The translations under genes and the position numbers were made by a program. The notes below the pieces were generated by a model. That model made no database searches and was not told the DNA's origin. It saw nothing but the letters and a program-made list of their open reading frames with translations. A DNA stretch of 64,000 bases from Caldifarciminota bacterium UBA6260 (GTDB taxonomy: Bacteria; Hydrothermota; 32-111). Location of the stretch: the NCBI GenBank assembly GCA_002441125.1, contig DJVI01000009.1:1-64000 (forward strand), read 5' to 3'. Below are positions 36,598 to 46,220 of the stretch, piece after piece (position 1 is the stretch's first letter; every line of letters starts with the position of its first letter).

Positions 36598-37740
36598 CTA
36601 TTTTCGACCTTCTAAAAACAGATCTTCCAATTTGTTTCTATAAATTTCAACAGAATAAAATTTTGAATATTTTAAATTCATATCAATCTTTCCCCAATCT
36701 TTAAGAACTTTTTCAATAACAGACTTCAAATCCAAATGGTTTCTATTTTCAAAAATAAAAAGTTTTGGATAACCTTTAAGTAACTCCTTCGCTGCTGTCA
36801 GATTTGAGGATATTATAACTTTACCACATTTGGCACCCTCAAATATAACCCTTCCGGAAGTTTCAGGCCAAATTGAAGGAAAAATAAGAACATCGAAACT
36901 TTTTAAAACCTCATCTATTTTTTCACTTTTGAATTTCCCTTTTATAACTATCCTTTTATCTTTATTTTTTATTTTGATATTTCCATACAGAAGAAGTTTT
37001 ATATTTTCATTCTTAAGAATTTTAAAAGCTTTCAGGATAGTTTGAAGACCTTTGTGGTAAGATGAATGTCCTACGAAAGCAAACACAGGATAGTCTCCTT
37101 TTTCCCTTTTTTCACAATCAATATCTTTTTGAAAATTGTTTATAATTACACTTTTCTCTTTTTGTTTTAAAAATCTGTCAGTTATATCAAAAGATTTTTT
37201 TGAAGGGTAAATTATTCTATCGATAAATGTAAAAATTTCATCAAAAAAATTTTTTCTATCTTTATACCATTTTAATCTTTTTAAAACTAATGAAAGAAAT
37301 GGGAACAAAAGATCCCTTATCTGTCTGGTTATAGGAATAAAAAGGTATTTATCCATATAACAGTAAATACAGTTCTTGCCATATGGACCAGAGCATAACA
37401 TATTTCTGTTATTTATCAGGACAACCCTTTCACATATAGAATAATAATCATGTGAAATATATCCTATCTTAACATTTCTTTTTTTCAATTCACTCAAAAT
37501 TTTTGGAGTTAAAAATTTTAAAGAATGAAGTAAAAAAAGATCAAATTTTTCTTTATCAATTTTTTTGAAAAAATCTTCTTCATCCAAAAAATTTCCTTTT
37601 AAAAGAGCCTTTTTTACTCTTCCATCCTCAAAATCTGATTTCGTAGTTAAAATAGTTTCATCTACCAAAGCGAGTTCCTTTACAAAACAAGATGAACCAC
37701 CATCATCTTTATAACTATCTATATAATGTAAAATCTTCAT
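36598..37740 (-). CDS. Glycosyltransferase, GT4 family, last gene of the polysaccharide operon
   Basis: This 380-residue GT-B type protein has FAFVGHSSYHKGLQTILKA as the nucleotide-binding domain start and LIFPSIWPETSGRVIFEGAK as the sugar-nucleotide region with the family Glu. The N-terminal domain contains CxxC-like CIYCYM near residue 120. It overlaps the preceding glycosyltransferase gene by 4 nt, so it belongs to the polysaccharide export operon. The sugar donor cannot be read from sequence. Confidence 0.8.
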   Translation of the reverse strand: MKILHYIDSYKDDGGSSCFVKELALVDETILTTKSDFEDGRVKKALLKGNFLDEEDFFKKIDKEKFDLFLLHSLKFLTPKILSELKKRNVKIGYISHDYYSICERVVLINNRNMLCSGPYGKNCIYCYMDKYLFIPITRQIRDLLFPFLSLVLKRLKWYKDRKNFFDEIFTFIDRIIYPSKKSFDITDRFLKQKEKSVIINNFQKDIDCEKREKGDYPVFAFVGHSSYHKGLQTILKAFKILKNENIKLLLYGNIKIKNKDKRIVIKGKFKSEKIDEVLKSFDVLIFPSIWPETSGRVIFEGAKCGKVIISSNLTAAKELLKGYPKLFIFENRNHLDLKSVIEKVLKDWGKIDMNLKYSKFYSVEIYRNKLEDLFLEGRK

Positions 37741-38942
37741 AAAAGATTCTCCAAAATTTTATCTAACTGTTTGTTAAACCTTTTTTTATCAAATCGCCCT
37801 TCACTGTAACCATCGATGAGATCACTCCCATTTAAAGCTATATTCCTTGCATTTTCAGATAATCTCTTCTTAAGCTGTTGGTTAATGTATAGTTGTTTTA
37901 AATAGTTGTATGTTAAAAGATAATCTCCAAAAGGAACAAGGTATCCGTTTAAACCATTCTTCACAATATAAGTTGACCCCCAGCAGTAAGAGTTTATAGT
38001 TGGAATACCATAAGAATGAGCTTCAACACTAACTATCCCAAAAGATTCTGCTATTGAAGGCAAAATAAAAATATCAGTTTTTAAAAAGAGTTCATCTTTT
38101 TCTTTATCTGTAACATATGGATGGTATTCAATAAAATCCATTCCCTTTACCATACTTAAATATTTTTCATCCATTTTACCAACAATAGTGAACTTTATAT
38201 TCTTGAACTCTGAGTATAAAAGTTTTACAGCATTTAAACTTGTTAGTATACCTTTTTCATAATTCTGTGTTCCAATAGTTAGTATGTTGAAAAGGCCATT
38301 CCCACCTTTTGAAACTTTTTCAGGAATATCTATATAAGAGTTAAGGTAAAAAACTTTATTTCCAAAATTTTTTAAATATTCTTTTTCATTCGTGTTTAAG
38401 CACACAAGAATATCTGCCATTTCATACAAACTTTTGTAATATGGATGAAAAAATTCGTAAGAGAATCTTTCAGTTTTTGGAATAGTTGAGTGTATTTGCG
38501 GAATGAAAATAGATTTTTTTTTATATTTTTTCGAATAGTAAAGTGCCGGATAAACAACTGAAGTAAAAGGTAAGAAACCTGTTATAACAATATCATATTT
38601 TAGAATATTTTTTTTCAGGTTGTAAAGAAGAGATGGGGATACTATTTTAAAGTTCAAAGAATAGTATTTTAAAATTCCATAATTTTCAAAAAATTTAAAA
38701 ATTCTGTTTTTGTATCTAAAATCAATAAGAGAAAATCTTTTTATCGTAGAACCTTTTATATTCTCTTCCCTTTTCAAATTTCTATCGTTAAATTTATAAG
38801 AATCGTCAGATACTCTTAAAGTGTAAACATCAATATCAAAACCTTTTTCTTTCAGGTTATCAAAAATCATTTTTGAAAATTTTTCTGAACCAGATAATAC
38901 AGGGTAAAATCTGTTGAAAACGAGTAAAACTTTTTTACCCAT
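37737..38942 (-). CDS. Glycosyltransferase, GT4 family
   Basis: It has 401 residues and a GT-B fold. The N-terminal domain has VFNRFYPVLSGSEKF and the C-terminal domain has ILTIGTQNYEKGI and IFILPSIAESFGIVSVEAHS, with the donor-binding Glu. The ATG at 38942 follows a GGAAGG purine tract; a TTG four codons upstream is an alternative. It overlaps the GT2 gene by 8 nt. It probably extends the exported polysaccharide in the cytoplasm. Confidence 0.82.
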   Translation of the reverse strand: MGKKVLLVFNRFYPVLSGSEKFSKMIFDNLKEKGFDIDVYTLRVSDDSYKFNDRNLKREENIKGSTIKRFSLIDFRYKNRIFKFFENYGILKYYSLNFKIVSPSLLYNLKKNILKYDIVITGFLPFTSVVYPALYYSKKYKKKSIFIPQIHSTIPKTERFSYEFFHPYYKSLYEMADILVCLNTNEKEYLKNFGNKVFYLNSYIDIPEKVSKGGNGLFNILTIGTQNYEKGILTSLNAVKLLYSEFKNIKFTIVGKMDEKYLSMVKGMDFIEYHPYVTDKEKDELFLKTDIFILPSIAESFGIVSVEAHSYGIPTINSYCWGSTYIVKNGLNGYLVPFGDYLLTYNYLKQLYINQQLKKRLSENARNIALNGSDLIDGYSEGRFDKKRFNKQLDKILENLL

Positions 38943-40251
38943 CCTTCCTTCCAATGTAAGTTATTTTTACTTTTTCTTCAGTTTTTATTTTAATATTTAT
39001 TTTCCTTTTTGATACCTTAAAATAGAAAGGTGATCTTTTTGAAACCATTTCAAAACCGTTGTAATAAATGTAAACTTGCTGATTTTCAGGATAATATATA
39101 AGAACATATTCACAATCTTCCTTACTTTCCAAAAAGATCTCACCTTCAAAGAAAATGTATCTACCAACAGGAAAATTTTTATCTAAAAAAGAGAATCCCC
39201 TTCCAATATAAAAATCATCTATTCCAAAAGTTATTGAGCTTTTTAAAGAAGGTATCTGTTCAAAAGTAGAAACTACATTTACCCTTTCATCAAAAATTTC
39301 TTCAGTTTGAAAAGGTTTATAACTTTTTTCAAGAAAATGTTCTATCCTTTTTGCTTTTATGATAAATTTCCTTTTAAACCTAAAAAATAAAATTTTGGGC
39401 AAAAGTAAAAATAAAGAAACAAAAATTTTTATATGTAAAAGGTTTCTTTTCAAAAATCTTGTTTTCAGAAAGTATATTTTTGCTTTTAAAAGATATGGGA
39501 AGGATAGAAATTTTAGAAGAAAAAGGTACTGATTTTTCAATATTAAAAAATCTTTCTTCTTTGAAAAATTTTTGAAACTCCCAGAATACTCATGGTAACA
39601 TACTGCATCTTTGACAAAAGAAATTTTATAATCAGTTTCAGTTAAAATTCTTGCTGAAAGATCAGCATCCTCATAGAATGAAGAGTAGGAAAAATCGAAA
39701 AGTGAAACCTTTTTTAAAAGTTCCCTTTTTATTCCAAAACAACCACCAGATAAAAAAATATTGGAATCACTTTTTATTTCAACATTATCGCCAAAACCGT
39801 AATCTCTGTTCTTCGCAAAACCGGTGAGGTTCAGAATAAGACCAGTTGAGTTGATAATATCTTTTTTTCTGTTGAATTTTATAAGTGGCATTGCAGCACC
39901 AACATCCTTTCTATTAAAAACTGGGTCCAGTTTTTCTAAAAAATCTTTTTCCAAGATTATATCGTTGTTCATAACCAAAAGGATATCGGCTTGGGCGTAA
40001 AGAAAATATTTGAGTCCAAAATTATGTGAAACATAGCCAAGATTTTTGTTAACTCTTGTTACCTTAACAGCGGGAAAATTCTTATGAACATCTTCCACAG
40101 ATGTATCTGTTGAGCAGTTGTCTATAAGATGAACTATATAATTTTTGTATGTCTGTTTAAAAATGGAACCTATAGATTCAAAAAAAACATCCTTTAAAAA
40201 TGAACTCCCATTGTAGTTGAGTATTTGAACTATATAGAGATTTTTTTTCAT
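38935..40251 (-). CDS. Glycosyltransferase, GT2 family, with extra C-terminal domain
   Basis: The N-terminal 230 residues are a GT-A domain of rhamnosyltransferase type: VQILNYNGSSFL, DNCSTD, LLVMNNDII as the metal-binding site and SYSSFYEDADLSARIL. Residues about 250-310 form a basic, hydrophobic helical hairpin that may touch the membrane. The last 130 residues are strand-rich and I do not recognise them; they may bind the glycan. The start overlaps the reductase stop by 4 nt. Confidence 0.82.
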   Translation of the reverse strand: MKKNLYIVQILNYNGSSFLKDVFFESIGSIFKQTYKNYIVHLIDNCSTDTSVEDVHKNFPAVKVTRVNKNLGYVSHNFGLKYFLYAQADILLVMNNDIILEKDFLEKLDPVFNRKDVGAAMPLIKFNRKKDIINSTGLILNLTGFAKNRDYGFGDNVEIKSDSNIFLSGGCFGIKRELLKKVSLFDFSYSSFYEDADLSARILTETDYKISFVKDAVCYHEYSGSFKNFSKKKDFLILKNQYLFLLKFLSFPYLLKAKIYFLKTRFLKRNLLHIKIFVSLFLLLPKILFFRFKRKFIIKAKRIEHFLEKSYKPFQTEEIFDERVNVVSTFEQIPSLKSSITFGIDDFYIGRGFSFLDKNFPVGRYIFFEGEIFLESKEDCEYVLIYYPENQQVYIYYNGFEMVSKRSPFYFKVSKRKINIKIKTEEKVKITYIGRKDG

Positions 40252-41093
40252 AAGAACTCTTTAATAGATCTTTTCAAAGCATCCTCAAATGTTGGCATAA
40301 TTTCTATACCAAGATTTTCAAGTTTTTCACTTTTTAAAGCACAATTTTTTGGAATCTTTTCAATAAGTTCATCGTTCCTTACATTTATTTTTACATCCTT
40401 TTTAAGAAAATCTTTTATAAACTTTGCAACATCTATATATGAAACGAAACCTTTATTAACAAGATGCAAAATACCTGAAAAGTTAGTTTTTTTTCTCAAT
40501 ATCTCTTCGATCTTCAAAGAGAGATCCAAAGCGTATGTTGGTGAAGTGGTTATGTTGTATAAAGAAACATCCTTTCCTTCAAGTATCTTTTTTATCGTGA
40601 ACCCTATAACATTATGACCTGGTGTAAAATTGCTATACCCAAAAATCTCATCAGTTCTTATTATCAAAGAGTCAGGGTTGTTTTCAAGTATCAGAATCTC
40701 CCCCTTGTATTTCGAAAATCCGTAAACTGTTTTTGGTTCGGGAAGATCACTTTCAACATACTCTGTTTTCTTTTCCCCGTTGAAAACAAATCCAGTTGAA
40801 AGATGAATGAATTTGCAACCAAATTCCTTAGAAATCTTTGCCATTTCTGCGGGAGAGTATGAGTTCACTTTCAAAGCTTCATCAGGGTGCTTTTCACAGT
40901 AATAGATGTTAGTTAAACCTGCACAGTTTATACAAACTTCTATTTTATTTTTCTTAATAAAAGAATGAAACTCTTCATAATTTAAGATATTCAACTCACT
41001 ATGCGATGGTTTAAAAACTCTGTTACTCTTTTCAAAAATCCCAGACAGATATTTCCCAAGCAAACCTCCACTTCCCAAAATCAAAACATTCAT
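40248..41093 (-). CDS. RmlD-like dTDP-4-dehydrorhamnose reductase family protein
   Basis: The 281-residue SDR protein starts with VLILGSGGLLGKYLSGIF (NAD(P)-binding), has NCAGLTNIYYCE and the catalytic YGFSKYKGE (YxxxK). RmlD makes dTDP-L-rhamnose; relatives reduce other 4-keto sugars or sense them. Other rml genes are not in view, so the substrate is uncertain. It follows the ABC transporter genes by 55 nt and precedes the glycosyltransferases, so it likely supplies a sugar nucleotide for them. Confidence 0.75.
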   Translation of the reverse strand: MNVLILGSGGLLGKYLSGIFEKSNRVFKPSHSELNILNYEEFHSFIKKNKIEVCINCAGLTNIYYCEKHPDEALKVNSYSPAEMAKISKEFGCKFIHLSTGFVFNGEKKTEYVESDLPEPKTVYGFSKYKGEILILENNPDSLIIRTDEIFGYSNFTPGHNVIGFTIKKILEGKDVSLYNITTSPTYALDLSLKIEEILRKKTNFSGILHLVNKGFVSYIDVAKFIKDFLKKDVKINVRNDELIEKIPKNCALKSEKLENLGIEIMPTFEDALKRSIKEFL

Positions 41094-41148
41094 TTCCCCT
41101 CCTTATTTTTAAAAAGAACTAAAGAAAATAGCAGGATATTTGAAAAAC

Positions 41149-42276
41149 TCATAATTTCCAACTTACAGGTATCTTTACAAAACCTAAATGTGTTTTTCTG
41201 TTACCTACAACCTCAAATGAAGAAGCAAAATCTATATGATCGTAAGGGAATCTATTAAAAATATCATAAAAAGCAACAGAGATGTAATATTTCCCAGGAT
41301 TCAGATTCAAAGGTTGAAAAGAAAAATATAATTCACCTGTATCTTTCACATCAATATATTTCCCTTCATAATCGTAAGTGTTTGGACCACATATAACATT
41401 TGAAAACTGATCGGTTATAGCGAAACCGAATATTGCTTTTTCAACCTTTCCGTTCTTTTTGTATTTGATTTTAAAACTTATATTTTTCCTTTCATAAAAA
41501 GAGTAAATATCATTTTCACATATTATATCTGTTATCTCTACCTCTCTGCTTCCCCTTCTAATAAAATTTTTAATAGGATCATTTTCCTTACGGGAAAGAT
41601 ATGAAGATACGACCTCTTCCGGATCACCTAACTTTACAAGTTCCCCTTCATCAAGCAATGCTACCCTATCTGAAAATCTTGTGATCATTCCCATATCATG
41701 AGAAACGAAAAGAATAGTTACCCCTTCATTTTTTAAACTTTCAACTTTTTCAAGACATTTTCTTTGGAAATGAATATCTCCAACTGCAAGTACCTCATCT
41801 ATTATAAGTATTTCAGGCTTTGTGAATATAGCAACAGAAAAACCTAACCTGACATACATACCTGTAGAATACTCTTTGACCTTCATATCTATAAAATTTT
41901 CAAGTTCTGAAAAATCTATTATTTTATCTATTATCGAACTTATGTATTTTTTTGAAAACCCCATAATGGTTCCATAAAGAAAAATATTCTCCTTTCCAGT
42001 AAGTTCTGGATTGAAACCTATTCCAAGACCAAGAAAGGAAGAAACATTTCCATAAACTCTAACAGTACCTTTATCAGGTTTTAAAATTTTTGAAACTATA
42101 GATAATAGAGTTGTTTTTCCTGAACCGTTGGCACCTATTATAGAAAAAAACTCATTTCTCGAAACATCAAAAGAAATATTTTTTAAAGCTTCAATTTTCT
42201 TCTTTTTGAAAAAACCTATGTTTGGATAGTAAGTTAAGGAAACATCTTTCAATGAAACTACAAAATTTCTGTTCAT
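41149..42276 (-). CDS. Polysaccharide ABC transporter ATP-binding protein (Wzt-like)
   Basis: It has 375 residues. The ATPase has Walker A GANGSGKTT, signature YSTGMYVRLGFS and Walker B EILIIDEVLAVGD. The C-terminal part (about 245-375) is a beta-sandwich like the glycan-recognition domain of Wzt, which tells the exporter when the chain is complete. It overlaps the permease gene by 4 nt. It powers export of an O-antigen or teichoic-type polysaccharide across the inner membrane. Confidence 0.9.
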   Translation of the reverse strand: MNRNFVVSLKDVSLTYYPNIGFFKKKKIEALKNISFDVSRNEFFSIIGANGSGKTTLLSIVSKILKPDKGTVRVYGNVSSFLGLGIGFNPELTGKENIFLYGTIMGFSKKYISSIIDKIIDFSELENFIDMKVKEYSTGMYVRLGFSVAIFTKPEILIIDEVLAVGDIHFQRKCLEKVESLKNEGVTILFVSHDMGMITRFSDRVALLDEGELVKLGDPEEVVSSYLSRKENDPIKNFIRRGSREVEITDIICENDIYSFYERKNISFKIKYKKNGKVEKAIFGFAITDQFSNVICGPNTYDYEGKYIDVKDTGELYFSFQPLNLNPGKYYISVAFYDIFNRFPYDHIDFASSFEVVGNRKTHLGFVKIPVSWKL

Positions 42277-43025
42277 AAACTTTTTACCATCCTATCCTCA
42301 AAAATGTTGAAGAAAAGGTATCCAAAAAGTGAGAATATTATTGAAAAGAAGAGAGAATTTATCATAACAGTTGTATCTGGGAAAGTAGAATAGAAAAGAA
42401 TATTCTGAACTCCTATTATATATACTGCCACAGGATTTAAAAGATAAATATGGATAAACTTGTAAGGAACATATTCGAAAGGATAAAATATTGGACAAAG
42501 AAAAAACAGAGCTTGAACCAATATGTCCCAACCAGCTTTAATGTCTCTGAAAAAAACATAGGTAACTGAAAGTATCGTTGATAAGCCAAAAAGGAAAAAT
42601 GAAAAAACAATAATATAAGGTATGAATGAAAGAAAAACCAAAGGGAAAGATTTAGTAACAATTATATAGAAAATAATATATATCAGGTATTCAAAGAAAG
42701 TTATTATAAGGTTTGAAATAACAAGTGATAAAGGTAAAATTAATCTATCTATCTTTACCTTTAAAACCAACTCTCTGTTTCTGTAAAAAAGATGTAAAGA
42801 TTGTGATGTAGTGTTAACAAAAAATCTCCATAAGGTTGTTCCAGAAAGAATAAATAAAGGATAATTTTTCATGTTGAATCTCATAAATCTGTTAAAAACT
42901 ATATATATGATAAACATCAGAAACAAAGGTTCAAAAATTATCCATAAAAATCCTAAAATTGAATTTTTATATTTTGTTTTAAGGTCAGATTTTATGAGTT
43001 CAACTACAAGATCAAAATTTATCAT
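42273..43025 (-). CDS. Polysaccharide ABC transporter permease (Wzm/TagG-like)
   Basis: Six membrane helices in 250 residues, with the ABC-2 N-terminus LIKSDLKTKYKNSILGFLWI and the coupling region RFFVNTTSQSLHLFYRNREL. It forms the channel half of the exporter with the neighbouring ATPase. The ATG is 6 nt after a -10 box, so it appears leaderless. It leads the six-gene polysaccharide operon and is divergent from dapB. Confidence 0.9.
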   Translation of the reverse strand: MINFDLVVELIKSDLKTKYKNSILGFLWIIFEPLFLMFIIYIVFNRFMRFNMKNYPLFILSGTTLWRFFVNTTSQSLHLFYRNRELVLKVKIDRLILPLSLVISNLIITFFEYLIYIIFYIIVTKSFPLVFLSFIPYIIVFSFFLFGLSTILSVTYVFFRDIKAGWDILVQALFFLCPIFYPFEYVPYKFIHIYLLNPVAVYIIGVQNILFYSTFPDTTVMINSLFFSIIFSLFGYLFFNIFEDRMVKSL

Positions 43026-43031
43026 AAAAGT

Positions 43032-43059
43032 ATTTTAACAGAGATTGAATTACAGTCAA
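43032..43059 (-). promoter_or_regulatory. Promoter for the polysaccharide operon; leaderless-type
   Basis: TTGACT (43059-43054), 16 nt, TAAAAT (43037-43032). The ATG at 43025 is 6 nt downstream. Its -35 box lies 17 nt from that of the divergent dapB promoter. Confidence 0.6.
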
Positions 43060-43076
43060 GAATATTAAAGGTTGTA

Positions 43077-43105
43077 TTGACTATTTAACTATATTGTGAT
43101 ATAAA
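43077..43105 (+). promoter_or_regulatory. Promoter for the dapB operon; leaderless-type
   Basis: TTGACT (43077-43082), 17 nt, TATAAA (43100-43105). The dapB ATG at 43112 is about where transcription should begin. Confidence 0.65.
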
Positions 43106-43111
43106 TAGATT

Positions 43112-43897
43112 ATGATAAGAGTTGGAGTTAATGGCTGTGCTGGAAAGATGGGCAGCATAATATGTTATAAAATCCTTAACGAAAGCGATATAGTTTTAAC
43201 CGAAGCTTTTGAAAGATCCGGTTCAGAATTTATTGGAATGGATCTTGGTTTAGCTTTAGGTATTGAGGAATGGAAACTTAATATCAAAGAACTTAAAAGT
43301 TCTGAAAATTACAAAATGGATATTATAATAGATTTCTCATCTGAGGAAGGATTTTTAAATTCTCTCGAATACGCTTTTTCACATAGGATTCCATTCGTTG
43401 CAGGAACAACCGGACTATCAGAAAACAGTATGAAAAAAATGAAAGAATATTCTAAAAATATTCCTATACTCTATTCTTCAAATATGTCAACAGGTATCAA
43501 TTCTATATTGAAAATTTTGGAAAACATGAAAGATATTTTAAACGATAGAAAAAGGGACATTGAGATTATTGAATACCATCATAACAAAAAAAAGGATGCT
43601 CCGAGTGGAACAGCGTTGATGATAGCTGAAAAAATATCCGCACTAACAAAAAGGGATATAAACAAGAACGGAAATATAACATTCCCAAGGGGTGATGAGA
43701 TAAGGATACACTCTCTAAGAATTGGAGAGATATACGGTTACCATAAAATAATAATTTCAGGAAACGGTGAAACTATAGAAATTTCCCACTCAGCGTTATC
43801 AAGGGAAACTTTTGCAAACGGAGTTATAGAAAGTATAAGATTTTTAATAGATAAAAAGGAAGGATTGTACTCTCTTTTAGACATCAAAAGGAGATAG
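43112..43897 (+). CDS. dapB: 4-Hydroxy-tetrahydrodipicolinate reductase
   Basis: An NAD(P)H-dependent step of diaminopimelate/lysine synthesis. The 261 residues start with VGVNGCAGKMG (cofactor site), keep VAGTTG and the catalytic EYHHNKKKDAPSGTA, and end with the usual dimer strand region. It is the first gene of a twelve-gene run; the next gene starts 1 nt after its stop. The diaminopimelate made here would serve peptidoglycan too. Confidence 0.95.
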   Translation: MIRVGVNGCAGKMGSIICYKILNESDIVLTEAFERSGSEFIGMDLGLALGIEEWKLNIKELKSSENYKMDIIIDFSSEEGFLNSLEYAFSHRIPFVAGTTGLSENSMKKMKEYSKNIPILYSSNMSTGINSILKILENMKDILNDRKRDIEIIEYHHNKKKDAPSGTALMIAEKISALTKRDINKNGNITFPRGDEIRIHSLRIGEIYGYHKIIISGNGETIEISHSALSRETFANGVIESIRFLIDKKEGLYSLLDIKRR

Positions 43898-43898
43898 G

Positions 43899-45044
43899 AT
43901 GTTTTCTCAAAATCTTAACAAACTCCCTTTGTACCTATTCGATCAGATAGATAAGATGAAAAAAAGTATACCTGATCCAATAGATTTCGGTGTGGGAGAT
44001 CCAGATATTCCGACACCAAAAATTATTGTTGATGAGTTGATAAAAAATGTAAAAAAATCAGAAAACCATAGATACCCTCCATACGATGGAATTTTAGAAC
44101 TAAAGAAGGAGATATCTGAATACTTTAAAAAAAGATTCTCTGTTAATCTTGATCCTGAAAAAGAGGTTTTGGTACTTATAGGTTCAAAAGAGGGTATAGC
44201 CCATTCACTTGAAGCGTTTTTGAACAGAAACGATAAAGTTTTAATCCCTTCAATATGTTATCCAGTCTATAAAAATCAAACTATCCTTAAGGGTGGAAAA
44301 CCGGTAGAATATAAGATAAGATTTGAAAACAATTTTGTTCCAGAAATCAGCGAAATCGAAAAGAAAATAGATAAAAAAACAAAAATCCTATTTTTAAATT
44401 ATCCTAACAACCCTACTGGTGCAAAAGTAAAAAAAGAATTCTATGACAGAATCTATGAACTATGTGCTAAAAAAAATATTATGGTTTTAAACGATAATGT
44501 TTATTCTGAAATATATTTCGATGATTCCCCACCTCCTTCATTTTTACAATCAGACAGGGATAAAAATTTATCATGCGAATTCCATTCATTCTCAAAAGTC
44601 TTCAACATGACAGGTTGGAGAATAGGATTTTTGGTTGGAAATCAAAAGATTATAGAGATGGTTAAAAAGATCAAAACTAATACAGATTCCGGAGTTTTCA
44701 TACCTATTCAAAAAGCGTCCATTGCAGGTTTAAAGAATATTGAAAAGATAAAAGAAAATAACATTAAAATATTCAAAAAAAGGATGGAGATACTTTCTGA
44801 GCATCTATACTCTAAAGGTTTTGAATTTCATAAACCTGTCTCAACCTACTATATATTCACTAAAACTTTAAAAAATATGGATTCTTTATCTTTCACAAAA
44901 CTTTTACTTCAGAAAGCAGGTATAGTGACAACACCAGGAATTGGATTCGGTAAGGATGGAGACAGATTTGTTAGATTTTCAATTACTCTAAATGAAAAAG
45001 ATTTTTATAGAGGTATAGAAAAAATAAAAAGAATGAAAATATAA
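43899..45044 (+). CDS. dapL: PLP aminotransferase, probably LL-diaminopimelate aminotransferase
   Basis: A fold-type I aminotransferase of 381 residues. The N-terminus reads LNKLPLYLFDQIDKMK, then DFGVGDPDIPTP, IGSKEGIAH and NYPNNPTGA; the PLP lysine is in SFSKVFNMTGWRIGF. These pieces match DapL, which makes LL-diaminopimelate from tetrahydrodipicolinate in one step and so bypasses DapC/D/E. The dapB and lysC neighbours support this. A general aspartate or alanine aminotransferase is the alternative. Confidence 0.75.
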   Translation: MFSQNLNKLPLYLFDQIDKMKKSIPDPIDFGVGDPDIPTPKIIVDELIKNVKKSENHRYPPYDGILELKKEISEYFKKRFSVNLDPEKEVLVLIGSKEGIAHSLEAFLNRNDKVLIPSICYPVYKNQTILKGGKPVEYKIRFENNFVPEISEIEKKIDKKTKILFLNYPNNPTGAKVKKEFYDRIYELCAKKNIMVLNDNVYSEIYFDDSPPPSFLQSDRDKNLSCEFHSFSKVFNMTGWRIGFLVGNQKIIEMVKKIKTNTDSGVFIPIQKASIAGLKNIEKIKENNIKIFKKRMEILSEHLYSKGFEFHKPVSTYYIFTKTLKNMDSLSFTKLLLQKAGIVTTPGIGFGKDGDRFVRFSITLNEKDFYRGIEKIKRMKI

Positions 45045-46220
45045 ATGGCATTAATAGTAAAAAAATTTGGTGGAACATCTCTCGCAACCTGTGATCTTAT
45101 AAAACATCTTGCAAAAAGAGTAGCTTCTGATATAAAGGCTGGAAACAAAGTTGTTGTCGTTGTTTCTGCGATGGGAAAAACGACAAACGAACTTATTTCT
45201 ATGGCTAAATCTTTAACTTCAACACCTGATCAGAGAGAAATGGATATGCTTTTAACTGCTGGTGAAAGGATATCGATGGCTTTATTTTCAATGGCTTTAA
45301 ACTCTCTCGATATAAAAGCTTACTCTTTCACAGGTTCTCAGGTAGGTATAATTACAACATCAACACATACTGATGCAAAAATAATAACTGTTAAGGGTGA
45401 AAGATTGCTCGAAGCTCTATCAAACGGAATAACTCCAATAGTTGCAGGATTTCAAGGTGTTTCATCAACAAAAGAGATTACAACACTTGGAAGAGGTGGA
45501 TCAGATACTACCGCTGTGGCTATAGCTGCATTTTTGAAAGCGGATCTATGTGAAATCTACACTGATGTTGATGGAGTTTTCAGGGTTGATCCAAGGATAG
45601 TTCCAGAATCCAAAATAATAGATAAAATCCCTTATGACCAGATGCTCTTAATGTCACATCTCGGTTCAAAAGTTCTACATCCAAGATCTGTTGAGATAGC
45701 GAAAAAATACAATATACCTATAGTTGTTAAATCATCTTTTAATGAAGGAGAAGGTACTATGGTAACAAATATTGAAAATATAGAATCCACAAATGTAAAC
45801 AGTATAAGTGTTAAAGATGATCTCGCTTTGGTGAACATGAAAATTCAGGATATGGGACTTGTTAAATTGTTGAATGAAATAAATGATAAGGATCTTAAGA
45901 TTGAACTTTTTATGACAAAAAGTCCGGAAAATATTTCATTAATCATATCACAGGATAAGGTCAATGAACTTTTATCTTTAGTTGAGAATTTTTCAAATTC
46001 TTTGAGTATAAGCAGTGATATATCTCTCATCTCATTCATAGGTGAAGGGATAGCTGAAGACAAAAACATAATAAAAAATATAATCGATATCGTTTCAAAA
46101 TATGACAAAGATGTTTTTGGAATTTTTACTAATAAAATTTCTTACACGATAGTTACAAAGAAAGCTTATAAAGAGAAAATTGTTAAAGAGGCAGGAAAAA
46201 GATTTGAACTTACAAAATAA
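45045..46220 (+). CDS. lysC: Aspartate kinase
   Basis: It phosphorylates aspartate as the first step to lysine, threonine and methionine. The 391 residues contain KKFGGTSLA, the catalytic GRGGSDTTA, and YTDVDGVFRVDPR. The C-terminal 130 residues form two ACT domains, so feedback inhibition by an end product is likely. It starts directly after the aminotransferase stop and its end overlaps asd. Confidence 0.95.
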   Translation: MALIVKKFGGTSLATCDLIKHLAKRVASDIKAGNKVVVVVSAMGKTTNELISMAKSLTSTPDQREMDMLLTAGERISMALFSMALNSLDIKAYSFTGSQVGIITTSTHTDAKIITVKGERLLEALSNGITPIVAGFQGVSSTKEITTLGRGGSDTTAVAIAAFLKADLCEIYTDVDGVFRVDPRIVPESKIIDKIPYDQMLLMSHLGSKVLHPRSVEIAKKYNIPIVVKSSFNEGEGTMVTNIENIESTNVNSISVKDDLALVNMKIQDMGLVKLLNEINDKDLKIELFMTKSPENISLIISQDKVNELLSLVENFSNSLSISSDISLISFIGEGIAEDKNIIKNIIDIVSKYDKDVFGIFTNKISYTIVTKKAYKEKIVKEAGKRFELTK

